13,718 nt of DNA from an uncultured Collinsella sp. (GTDB lineage: Bacteria; Actinomycetota; Coriobacteriia; Coriobacteriales; Coriobacteriaceae). Positions 1 through 6,283 of the stretch are shown here, in pieces; the first letter of the stretch is position 1; each line of letters starts with the position of its first letter. Under the pieces are notes generated by a model that was not told the DNA's origin, searched no databases, and saw only the letters and a program-made list of their open reading frames with translations. The stretch is from contig CABUGI010000047.1 of NCBI GenBank assembly GCA_902491055.1, positions 1 through 13,718 on the forward strand, read 5' to 3'. Position numbers and translations under genes: made by a program.

Positions 1-2
1 GG

Positions 3-80
3 GCGCTCGTCCGAGAGGGCGGGATGCCGTTCGAGATGAGGGTCAAGACGCCGGCACCCGACGGGGAGACGGCGAGATAG
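3..80 (+). CDS. possible C-terminal end of an unidentified protein (partial)
   Basis: One frame is open from the left edge to a TAG at 78-80. It reads about 25 residues ending in KTPAPDGETAR. The bases before the stop are GC-rich and look coding, and the sequence turns AT-rich soon after, which fits the end of a gene. Another frame and the opposite strand are also open over this short stretch, so the assignment is weak. I do not recognise the product. A compact GCCGGC-AG-GCCGGC palindrome (82-95) follows the stop, with no T run. Confidence 0.3.
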   Translation, partial: ALVREGGMPFEMRVKTPAPDGETAR

Positions 81-144
81 CCGGCAGGCCGGCATGTCAA
101 TCCTGGTCTAACAGAGCCTTAAATAATCATTCCGCATGTTTCTT

Positions 145-176
145 TTGCAAAGAGTGTCCCCATGTGTCGGCATAAA
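145..176 (+). promoter_or_regulatory. possible promoter for the M24 peptidase gene
   Basis: The AT-rich stretch contains TTGCAA (145-150) and CATAAA (171-176), separated by 20 bases, which is longer than the ideal 17. A TGTG lies just ahead of the second box. Position relative to the start at 239 is reasonable, but the match to a housekeeping consensus is only partial. Confidence 0.25.
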
Positions 177-238
177 AGGAACGTCCCTAGCTGCCGGGCA
201 TGGGATACCATGGTGACAACCTAGCGAAAGGATGTTTA

Positions 239-1327
239 ATGGCACATGTCGATGACCAGCGTGTGGCGCGCGTGCTCGATGCGCTCGAGGCTCAGCACCC
301 CGGCGCGCAGCTGCTTGTAAACGACCCGTGGTCGATTTATTACCTGACCGGCTTCTATGCCGATATGTTCGAGCGTTTTTGCGGCGTGCTGCTCGCGCGC
401 AATGCCGAGCCAGTGATCCTAGTCAACGCGCTGCATCAGCTGCCCGAGTATGACAATGCCCGCGTTGCCTACCACACCGATACCGACGTCATGGCCGATG
501 CCATCGCTCGCGAAATCGATCCGACCAAACCGCTCGGCATCGACACCGTCATGCGCTCTGGCTTTTTGATGCCGCTCCTAGAGCGCCACGCCGTAAGCGA
601 GTTTTTCCTGGGTGACTTTGCCGTCACCGCAGCGCGCACCCACAAGGATGCCACCGAGCAGGAGCTCATGCGCGCGTCCTCGGCCGCCAACGACGCCGTG
701 ATGGACGACGCCATCAAGCTCGTCCACGAGGGCGTGACGGAACGCGAGATTGCCGACCAGATGCTCGGCTTGTATCGCAAGCACGGCTGCGAGGGCTTTA
801 GCTTTCCGCCCATCGTGAGCTTTGGCGCCAACGCCGGCGACCCGCATCACGAACCCGACGACACCGCGCTCAAGCGCGGCGACGTGGTGCTGTTCGACAT
901 TGGCGGACGCCGCTGCAACTACTGCTCGGACATGACGCGTACGTTCTTTTGGGGCGAGCCGGACGAGGAGACAGCGCGCATCTACGATATCGTGCGCCGC
1001 GCCAACGAGGCCGCCGAAGCACTCATCGCACCGGGCGTGCGCATGTGCGACCTGGACCGTGCCGCGCGCGATGTAATTGAAGACGCGGGCTACGGCAAAT
1101 ACTTTACGCATCGCCTGGGTCACTCGATCGGCCTGCAGGACCACGAGCCGGGCGACGTCTCGCTGGTCAACGAGCAGATTGTCGAACCGGGCATGACCTT
1201 CTCCATCGAGCCGGGCATCTACCTCCCCGGCCGCACCGGCGTCCGCATCGAGGACCTGGCCCTGGTGACCGAGTCCGGCGTCGAGATCCTCAACGCCTAC
1301 CCCCACGATCCGGTCCGCCTAGGCTAG
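239..1327 (+). CDS. M24 family Xaa-Pro metallopeptidase (aminopeptidase/prolidase type)
   Basis: Predicted cytoplasmic two-metal peptidase that removes N-terminal residues next to proline or cleaves Xaa-Pro dipeptides. The 362-residue product has an N-terminal creatinase-like domain (about 1-135) and a C-terminal pita-bread domain. All five family metal ligands are visible: D220 (in FDIGG), D231 (in CSDMTRT), H295 (in HRLGHSIG), E324 (in SIEPGIY) and E338 (in GVRIEDL). The usual GHGIG is GHSIG here. The start at 239 is chosen because GAAAGGA at 226-232 lies six bases upstream. An in-frame ATG at 200 would add 13 residues but has no suitably placed binding site. There is no signal peptide. The gene stands alone and converges on folC. 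Sequence alone does not separate aminopeptidase P from prolidase. Confidence 0.93.
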   Translation: MAHVDDQRVARVLDALEAQHPGAQLLVNDPWSIYYLTGFYADMFERFCGVLLARNAEPVILVNALHQLPEYDNARVAYHTDTDVMADAIAREIDPTKPLGIDTVMRSGFLMPLLERHAVSEFFLGDFAVTAARTHKDATEQELMRASSAANDAVMDDAIKLVHEGVTEREIADQMLGLYRKHGCEGFSFPPIVSFGANAGDPHHEPDDTALKRGDVVLFDIGGRRCNYCSDMTRTFFWGEPDEETARIYDIVRRANEAAEALIAPGVRMCDLDRAARDVIEDAGYGKYFTHRLGHSIGLQDHEPGDVSLVNEQIVEPGMTFSIEPGIYLPGRTGVRIEDLALVTESGVEILNAYPHDPVRLG

Positions 1328-1330
1328 GCA

Positions 1331-1361
1331 ATGCGGCAAAGGAACAGCCCCTTTGCCGCAT
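1331..1361 (+). terminator. hairpin just after the M24 peptidase gene, terminator-like
   Basis: ATGCGGCAAAGG (1331-1342) pairs perfectly with CCTTTGCCGCAT (1350-1361) around a 7-base loop, four bases after the peptidase stop codon. The position fits a transcription terminator. No T run follows (CACATGAAT), so it may be an atypical terminator or an mRNA 3'-end protector. Confidence 0.5.
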
Positions 1362-1384
1362 CACATGAATGCCGCCACAAAAAC

Positions 1385-1522
1385 GGCCTATCTACTACGT
1401 TTAACCCGCACGGGTCGACCACACCCGTGTTTTCGCAAAACTGACAAGCATTCTACCTGCGGTTTTGATTTTGCAATTCTCGGTGTGTTCAGGGGTAACC
1501 GCTAAAACGTAGTAGATAGGCC
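1385..1522. repeat. 138-base element with 18-bp inverted ends and two internal hairpins
   Basis: The ends GGCCTATCTACTACGTTT (1385-1402) and its exact reverse complement (1505-1522) are perfect 18-bp inverted repeats. Between them are CACGGGT/ACCCGTG (1409-1415 with 1423-1429) and GCGGTT/AACCGC (1459-1464 with 1497-1502). A closing helix with two inner hairpins makes a three-way junction. There is no transposase and no convincing ORF inside. No clear flanking direct repeat is visible. It could be a non-autonomous mobile element of the MITE/REP kind or a structured RNA. Only one copy is in this window, so repeat status is inferred from its form. Confidence 0.75.
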
Positions 1523-1557
1523 CATTTCGTGGCAAGCGAGTCAACTCGGGGCACAGG

Positions 1558-1593
1558 GCAGCCAAAAAGCCCCGTCCCGAATTGGCTGCTTTT
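1558..1593 (+). terminator. hairpin followed by a T run
   Basis: GCAGCCAA (1558-1565) pairs with TTGGCTGC (1582-1589), and TTTT follows on the plus strand (1590-1593). The 16-base loop holds AAAGCCCCGTCCC, which on the minus strand ends in a GGGGCTTTTT run. It may therefore serve as a terminator for folC from the other side. The long loop lowers confidence. Confidence 0.4.
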
Positions 1594-1594
1594 G

Positions 1595-1661
1595 AGTTGC
1601 GGTGATATACGGACTGTTTCAGGCTTCCAGCTTGTAAAACAGTCCGTATTTCACCGCAACT
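1595..1661. repeat. long, nearly perfect hairpin downstream of folC
   Basis: Bases 1595-1619 are the reverse complement of 1637-1661 with a single T:T mismatch. The 5' arm begins AGTTGCGGTGATATACGGAC. After a small interruption the helix continues as CAGGCT/AGCTTG (one G:T pair) around a TCC loop, giving about 30 paired bases in total. It begins 14 bases after the folC stop codon on that gene's transcript. No T run follows in either direction, so a simple intrinsic terminator is unlikely. It may be a palindromic repeat element or a transcript-end stabiliser. Confidence 0.75.
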
Positions 1662-1675
1662 GATGAGGAGATGGG

Positions 1676-3019
1676 TTAGCGGAGCAGGCCCGCTACTTCG
1701 CCGGCTAGGGTGATGGTGCCGGCTGCTACGAAGGGCACGCCCGCGGCATCGAAGGCTGCGAGGGCCTCGGATACGCTGGGGTATACGCCCGCAAGCTTGT
1801 CCGCGTCCACCAGGGCGGCGAGCTCCTCTGCCGGCAGGGCTCGGTCGGAATCGGTCTGCGTTACGACTACACGCGGGAAGGCCGGGATCAGCACGTCGAC
1901 GATGCCCGCCACATCCTTGTCGGCCAGCGCGGCGCACAGCAGCGTGGGGCGATTCTCCACGCACGGGTCAATCTCGTCCAGTGCGCTCACAAAGTTCTCG
2001 CAACTCTGAGGGTTATGACAGGCGTCGATCAGCTTGAGTGGATCGGTTCCCAGCACATCAAAGCGACCCGGCGTGGGGCAGTCCATAAGCGAAGAATCGA
2101 GCTTGTCATGGTCGAGCTCGCGGCCCAGATACCCCTCGCACAGCATAATCGCGCACGCGGCATTCTGGGGCTGATACGCCGGCTTGACCATGCTCGACGT
2201 ATATATCGCGCGCGGCGTGGTACAGCTGAACTCCACCGTGTCGCCCACATGCGCCGGCACCTTGGTCGTGGAGTGGCTCACCACCAGCGGCACCACACCG
2301 CACTCACGGCAACGGGCATCCATCACGCGTTGAACGCTCGCCTCGTGCGTGCCCTCGCCCAGCACAACCAGACGCCCGGGCTTGATGACCGCAGCCTTCT
2401 CCCCCGCAATGGCCTCGAGCGTGTCGCCCAAAATACGTGTGTGATCGAGCCCGATGCCCGTAATGGCAACGGCGACGGGATCGGTCGCACTCGTGGCGTC
2501 CCAACGGCCGCCCATGCCGACCTCGAGCACAGCAACGTCCACTGCAGCCTCGGCAAACACCACCAGCGCGGCAGCCGTCAGCAGGTCAAACGGCGTAATG
2601 GTGTACGCGCGCTCCCCTACCGCCACACGACGAGCGTTCACGCGATGCCCCGCCTCGACGGCGGCAGAAACGCCACGGGCAAACGCCTCATCGCTCACGA
2701 CGCGCCCATCGACCTCCATGCGCTCGGGATAACGCACCAACTGCGGAGACGTATACAGTGCGGTCTTTAACCCCTCACCGCGAAGGATGGCAGCCGAAAA
2801 ACGCGTGGTCGAAGTCTTGCCATTGGTACCGGCAACCTGAATGCAATCGAAATACTCATCCGGACGTCCCAGCTCATCGAGCATATCGACAACCGTCTCA
2901 AGCAGAGGCCCAGCATCCCCAGAAATCCGCCCCGTATCAGCAGCAAGCCCCACAGCCTCACCAAACGAAAGCAAATTAAACGAGAAAGGAACGACATACG
3001 ACCCCGAACGCTTAGGCAT
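1676..3019 (-). CDS. folC: folylpolyglutamate synthase / dihydrofolate synthase (Mur ligase family)
   Basis: Adds glutamate residues to folates (and possibly glutamate to dihydropteroate) with ATP, in the cytoplasm, which retains folates in the cell. The 447-residue product shows the family marks in order: the P-loop GTNGKTST (from about 64), YTSPQL, VLEVGMGGRWDAT (164-176), the IGLDH segment with its GEKAAVIKPG follow-on, and the C-terminal PGRFDVL and IDACHNP (332-337). The usual A before HNP is C here. The start at 3019 is preferred because GAGGGGA sits nine bases upstream. An ATG at 3040 overlaps a terminator-like T run and has no binding site. Length is normal. It follows valS on the same strand, a common pairing, with a possible attenuator between them. 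Confidence 0.95.
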   Translation of the reverse strand: MPKRSGSYVVPFSFNLLSFGEAVGLAADTGRISGDAGPLLETVVDMLDELGRPDEYFDCIQVAGTNGKTSTTRFSAAILRGEGLKTALYTSPQLVRYPERMEVDGRVVSDEAFARGVSAAVEAGHRVNARRVAVGERAYTITPFDLLTAAALVVFAEAAVDVAVLEVGMGGRWDATSATDPVAVAITGIGLDHTRILGDTLEAIAGEKAAVIKPGRLVVLGEGTHEASVQRVMDARCRECGVVPLVVSHSTTKVPAHVGDTVEFSCTTPRAIYTSSMVKPAYQPQNAACAIMLCEGYLGRELDHDKLDSSLMDCPTPGRFDVLGTDPLKLIDACHNPQSCENFVSALDEIDPCVENRPTLLCAALADKDVAGIVDVLIPAFPRVVVTQTDSDRALPAEELAALVDADKLAGVYPSVSEALAAFDAAGVPFVAAGTITLAGEVAGLLR

Positions 3020-3028
3020 AAACCAAAG

Positions 3029-3035
3029 TCCCCTC
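3029..3035 (-). promoter_or_regulatory. folC ribosome binding site
   Basis: GAGGGGA on the minus strand lies nine bases before the ATG at 3019. This decides the folC start, giving a 447-residue protein rather than the 454-residue version from 3040. Confidence 0.7.
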
Positions 3036-3040
3036 AACAT

Positions 3041-3073
3041 AAAAAGAGGCCCGTAACAAACAACGAGCCCCTC
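3041..3073 (-). terminator. intrinsic terminator or attenuator between valS and folC
   Basis: On the minus strand GAGG-GG-CTCGT (3073-3063) pairs with ACGGG-CCTC (3054-3046), leaving a two-base GG bulge. TTTTT follows at once (3045-3041). The form is that of a rho-independent terminator for valS. The T run ends only 22 bases before the folC start, leaving no room for a separate folC promoter after it. folC must therefore rely on read-through, on controlled attenuation, or on a promoter upstream of the hairpin. Confidence 0.65.
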
Positions 3074-3175
3074 CCATTCAAAATATCAGCCAAACACCGC
3101 TTTGCAGCGAGATCAAGGCCACAACCCAGTGGCCCTAACACGCCAGATAAAGACAGCAACGTAACCGCACTAGGA

Positions 3176-3284
3176 GCGGCCCGACGCTTTGCTCGATACA
3201 AGTTCCGCACGCAAAGGACAGCACTTAATGTGCTGTCCGTCTTGCGCAGGACTGTCCGCAGTAGCGAGCAAAGCGTCGGGACGC
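3176..3284 (-). repeat. nested palindrome A, CACATTAAGTG family, downstream of valS
   Basis: The outer arms are 3176-3195 and 3265-3284: 20 bp with one mismatch, and the inner 16 bp (CCCGACGCTTTGCTCG) perfect. The inner hairpin is GGACAGCAC-TTAAT-GTGCTGTCC (3216-3238), whose minus-strand tip reads CACATTAAGTG. Minus-strand joining segments contain CGGACAGTCCTGCGC before the hairpin and CGTGCGGAA after it. The hairpin stem is extended by CGCAA/TTGCG. The same tip and joining segments occur in the element at 6017-6132, whose arms are unrelated in sequence. It starts 15 bases after the valS stop. No T run follows it, and it has no coding content. Confidence 0.85.
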
Positions 3285-3299
3285 GCCCCTCAGTAAAAT

Positions 3300-5996
3300 C
3301 TACGAGAAGTCAGCAACCTGAGCAGTCAGCGCCGCCAGGATCTCCTTGAGCTCAGCTGCACGGTCCCTCTTCTTCTGGACCACCGCGGGCGCGGCCTTGG
3401 CCACAAAGCCCTCGTTGGCAAGCGTCTTCTCGCAGCCGGCGAGCTCCTTCTGGGCCGCGGCGATCTCCTTCTCCAGGCGCGCCTTCTCAGCCGAAAGATC
3501 GACCTTGCCCTCAAGCACCACAAAGACCTCGACGCCGCTGTCGACCACGGCGATGCTCGCGGCAGGCTTCTCAACGTCGGTGCCCATAACCAGCGAGGCG
3601 GTGTTCGCCAGCGGCTCGATGGTCGAGCGCAGGCTCTCGAGCTTCGCGATATCCTCGGCACCGGCGCGCACGACCACGTCGAGCTCGGCCTTGGGGCTCA
3701 AGCGATAGCGCGAACGCGTGGCGCGGGCGGCAGATACCACGGCACGGCACAGCTCAAACGCGCGCTCGGCGTCCTCGTCGACGTACTTGGCGTAGTCGGC
3801 GGGCTCGGGCCACTTGGCGATCATGAGCGCCTCGGCGCGGTTCACGTTGCCCTCGGCGTCCAGGTCGAGCACGCTCGCCGGCATGTTGTCCCAAATCTCC
3901 TCGGTAACAAACGGCATAAGCGGGTGCATCAGGCGAATGGAGGTGTCGAGCACAAAGATCAGGTTGCGCTGAGCCTGCAGACGGCCCTCGCCCTTCAGGC
4001 GGGCCTTGGTGACCTCGACGTACCAGTCGCAGACCTCGTTCCAGAAGAACTGCTGCACGCCGCGGGCCATATCGCCAAAGGTGTAGTTTTCGATGCCCTC
4101 GGTGACCATCTTCACGGCCTTTGCCAGACGGCTGAACATCCAGGCGTCGGCCGGCGTCTCCACGATGGGCTCGCCGGGCGTGTAGCCCTCCATGTTCATA
4201 AGCAGGAAGCGGCTTGCGTTCCAGATCTTGGTCACAAACGACTTAGCCTGGTCGGTACGCGGGCTGTCGATCAGCTTCTTGGTCTTCTTGTCGATGTTCG
4301 CATCGAACTTGACGTCCTGGTTGTTGGTGCAGAGCGTCAGCAGGTTGTAGCGCATGGCGTCGGCACCGTACATGCCAATGAGGTCCATGGGGTCAACGCC
4401 GTTGCCCTTGGACTTGGACATGCGGCTGCCGTCCTTGGCAAGGATCGTCGGGTAGATGACGACGTCCTTAAACGGCACCTCGTCCAGGAAGTACAGCGAG
4501 CTCATGACCATGCGAGCAACCCACAGCGCGATGATGTCGCGCGCGGTGACGAGCGCCGTCGTGGGGTGATGGCCCTCGAGCAGCTCCGGCTTTTGTGGCC
4601 AGCCCTGCGTGGCGAAAGTCCACAGCTGCGAGCTGAACCAGGTGTCCAGCACGTTCTCGTCCTGGTGCACGTGATGGCCGCCGCACTTGGGGCACACGTC
4701 GGTGTCCTCGGTAAGGGCGTCCTCCCAGCCGCAGTCCTCACAGTAGAACACAGGGATGCGGTGGCCCCACCACAGCTGGCGCGAGATGCACCAGTCCTTG
4801 AGGTTTTCCATCCAGGTGGTGTAGGTCTGCGTCCAGCGCGCGGGGTGGAAGGTGACCTTGCCGGAGTTGACGGCGTCGAGCGCCGGCCCCTTGAGCTTGT
4901 CGACGGCCACAAACCACTGCTCGGACAGCCACGGCTCAAGCGCGGCGTCGCAACGGTAGCAGTGCATGACGGAGTGATCGAGGTCCTCGACGTGATCGAG
5001 CAGGTCGTGCTCCTCGAACCACTTGATGACGGCCTCGCGGCACTCGTCGCGGTTCATGCCGGTGAACTCGCCGTAGCCTTCGACGACCACCGCGTGCTCG
5101 TCGAAGATGTTGATCTGCGGCAGGTCGTGAGCCTGACCCATGGAGTAGTCATTGGGGTCGTGGGCCGGAGTAACCTTGACGAAGCCGGAACCGAAGTTGG
5201 CGTCGACATGCCAATCCTCAAAGATGGGGATCTCACGGTCGACGATGGGAAGCTTGACGGTCTTGCCCACGAAGGCGGCCTTCTCGGGGTCCTTCGGGGA
5301 AACGGCGACGCCCGTGTCGCCGAGCATGGTCTCGGGGCGCGTAGTGGCGACGACGATGTAGTCCTGGCCGTTGACCGGCTCGGTCAGCGGGTAGCGCAGG
5401 TGCCACAGGTGGCCCTTCTCGTCCTTGTACTCGGCCTCGTCGTCCGAGATGGCGGTGGTGCAGTTGGGGCACCAGTTGACGATGCGCTTGCCACGGTAGA
5501 TCAGGCCGTCGTGGTACCAGTCGCAGAAGACCTTGCGCACGGCCTGGGCATAGTCCTCGTCCATGGTGAAGCGCTCGTTGTCGAAGTCGACGGAGCAGCC
5601 CATACGCTTGATCTGCTCGACGATGATGCCGCCGTACTCGTGGGTCCAGTCCCAGCAGGCGTCGACAAACTTGTCGCGACCAATCTCCAGGCGGCTAATG
5701 CCCTCGCTCTTGAGCTTCTTGTCGACCTTGGTCTGCGTGGCGATACCGGCGTGGTCGGTACCGAGCACCCAGCGCGTGGACTTGCCGCGCATGCGGGCCA
5801 TACGGATGATGGCGTCTTGGATGGAGTCGTCGGTGGCGTGACCCATGTGGAGCTTTCCGGTCACGTTGGGAGGCGGAATGGTGACGGTGCAGTCGCCCAC
5901 GCCCTCACGGCGCTTGTAGTAGCCGCCGTCGAGCCACTTCTGCAGGATCGCCGGCTCGTTGGTCGACGGATCGTAGTTCTTGGGCATTTCTTCCAT
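3300..5996 (-). CDS. valS: valyl-tRNA synthetase
   Basis: Class I synthetase that charges tRNA-Val in the cytoplasm and edits mischarged threonine. The product has 898 residues, normal for the family. Visible features in order: PPPNVTGKLHMGH with the HIGH-type HMGH at 50-53; GTDHAGIATQ; a WCPNC segment (175-179); the editing-domain TTRPETMLGDTGVAV (218-232); further Cys pairs (CYRC, CEDC, CPKC); WFSSQLW; the KMSKS loop as RMSKSKGN (R525-K530); an anticodon-binding domain; and the C-terminal coiled coil (about 830-895) typical of ValRS. The start at 5996 is backed by AGGGAG six bases upstream. The second ATG at 5987 has only a weak site. Nested palindromes lie on both sides, and folC follows. 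I see no T-box motif in the leader. Confidence 0.98.
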   Translation of the reverse strand: MEEMPKNYDPSTNEPAILQKWLDGGYYKRREGVGDCTVTIPPPNVTGKLHMGHATDDSIQDAIIRMARMRGKSTRWVLGTDHAGIATQTKVDKKLKSEGISRLEIGRDKFVDACWDWTHEYGGIIVEQIKRMGCSVDFDNERFTMDEDYAQAVRKVFCDWYHDGLIYRGKRIVNWCPNCTTAISDDEAEYKDEKGHLWHLRYPLTEPVNGQDYIVVATTRPETMLGDTGVAVSPKDPEKAAFVGKTVKLPIVDREIPIFEDWHVDANFGSGFVKVTPAHDPNDYSMGQAHDLPQINIFDEHAVVVEGYGEFTGMNRDECREAVIKWFEEHDLLDHVEDLDHSVMHCYRCDAALEPWLSEQWFVAVDKLKGPALDAVNSGKVTFHPARWTQTYTTWMENLKDWCISRQLWWGHRIPVFYCEDCGWEDALTEDTDVCPKCGGHHVHQDENVLDTWFSSQLWTFATQGWPQKPELLEGHHPTTALVTARDIIALWVARMVMSSLYFLDEVPFKDVVIYPTILAKDGSRMSKSKGNGVDPMDLIGMYGADAMRYNLLTLCTNNQDVKFDANIDKKTKKLIDSPRTDQAKSFVTKIWNASRFLLMNMEGYTPGEPIVETPADAWMFSRLAKAVKMVTEGIENYTFGDMARGVQQFFWNEVCDWYVEVTKARLKGEGRLQAQRNLIFVLDTSIRLMHPLMPFVTEEIWDNMPASVLDLDAEGNVNRAEALMIAKWPEPADYAKYVDEDAERAFELCRAVVSAARATRSRYRLSPKAELDVVVRAGAEDIAKLESLRSTIEPLANTASLVMGTDVEKPAASIAVVDSGVEVFVVLEGKVDLSAEKARLEKEIAAAQKELAGCEKTLANEGFVAKAAPAVVQKKRDRAAELKEILAALTAQVADFS

Positions 5997-6016
5997 ATAT
6001 CTCTCCCTGTCCCGCC

Positions 6017-6132
6017 GGGGAGGAATGTAGGCCCGATTTTCGCTCGGTCAGGTCCTGGGCTCGCTCGAAGACCACATTAAGTGGTCTTCGGCTCGTGCGG
6101 AATCTACGAAAATCGGGCCTACATTCCTCCCC
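6017..6132 (+). repeat. nested palindrome B, CACATTAAGTG family, in the valS leader
   Basis: Perfect 26-bp outer arms lie at 6017-6042 and 6107-6132; the first begins GGGGAGGAATGTAGGCCCGA. The inner hairpin is CGAAGACCAC-ATTAA-GTGGTCTTCG (6066-6090). The joining segments are CGGTCAGGTCCTGGGC before the hairpin and CGTGCGGAA after it. They match those of the element at 3176-3284 read on its minus strand, while the arms of the two copies share no sequence. The element ends 20 bases before the valS start on the transcript side, so it would lie in the valS 5' leader if transcription begins upstream of it. Confidence 0.85.
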
Positions 6133-6153
6133 TTAGGTATCGATTACTTCAGT

Positions 6154-6182
6154 CTGATATGACTTCGCTGAGGCTTAAACAA
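6154..6182 (-). promoter_or_regulatory. possible valS promoter
   Basis: On the minus strand TTGTTT (6182-6177) and TATCAG (6159-6154) are 17 bases apart. This is the only well-spaced pair I see between the clpX terminator and valS. A start about seven bases downstream would place the nested palindrome (6132-6017) almost at the beginning of the valS transcript. Both boxes match the consensus only partly. Confidence 0.3.
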
Positions 6183-6220
6183 ACACACAGAATAACACAG
6201 GTAGTTGGGGTTATTGCGTA

Positions 6221-6262
6221 TATATAAAATAGCCTCCGACCGCGGATGGTCGGAGGCTATTT
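6221..6262 (-). terminator. intrinsic terminator after clpX
   Basis: AAATAGCCTCCGACC and GGTCGGAGGCTATTT form a perfect 15-bp stem (6227-6241 with 6248-6262) around a six-base loop. The minus-strand 3' side runs into TTTTATATATA. It lies 22 bases after the clpX stop codon. This is the clearest terminator in the window and closes the tig-clpP-clpX run. Confidence 0.88.
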
Positions 6263-6283
6263 GCAAACACGTTTTAGGCTGGT

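Larger units (their letters stand above)
1328..1675. other. convergent intergenic region packed with inverted repeats
   Basis: These 348 bases separate the M24 peptidase gene and folC, which point toward each other. I see no convincing gene. The space holds four separate palindromic structures: a 12-bp hairpin (1331-1361), a 138-base element with 18-bp inverted ends (1385-1522), a hairpin with a T run (1558-1593) and a long hairpin (1595-1661). Each is described separately. Only about 72 bases (1523-1594) lie between the two larger elements. Confidence 0.85.

Noticed and set aside
578..1306. A 242-codon minus-strand open frame opposite the M24 peptidase
   Set aside because: The plus-strand frame contains all five metal ligands and a good ribosome binding site; the opposite frame has no motifs.
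1385..1661. CRISPR array or insertion sequence in the convergent gap
   Set aside because: There are no regularly spaced direct repeats and no transposase. The repeats are inverted and differ from each other.
3176..3284. Palindrome A as the valS intrinsic terminator
   Set aside because: No T run follows the arm on the minus strand. The hairpin at 3041-3073, with TTTTT, fits a terminator better.
3924..6080. A 718-codon plus-strand open frame opposite valS
   Set aside because: Antisense shadow: repetitive Val/Asp/Leu/Gly-rich translation with no motifs, whereas the minus-strand frame has every ValRS signature.
5997..6226. T-box riboswitch in the valS leader
   Set aside because: T-boxes are common before valS in Firmicutes, but I find no AGGGTGGNACCGCG-like antiterminator sequence and no leader terminator. 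The leader is occupied by the nested palindrome instead.
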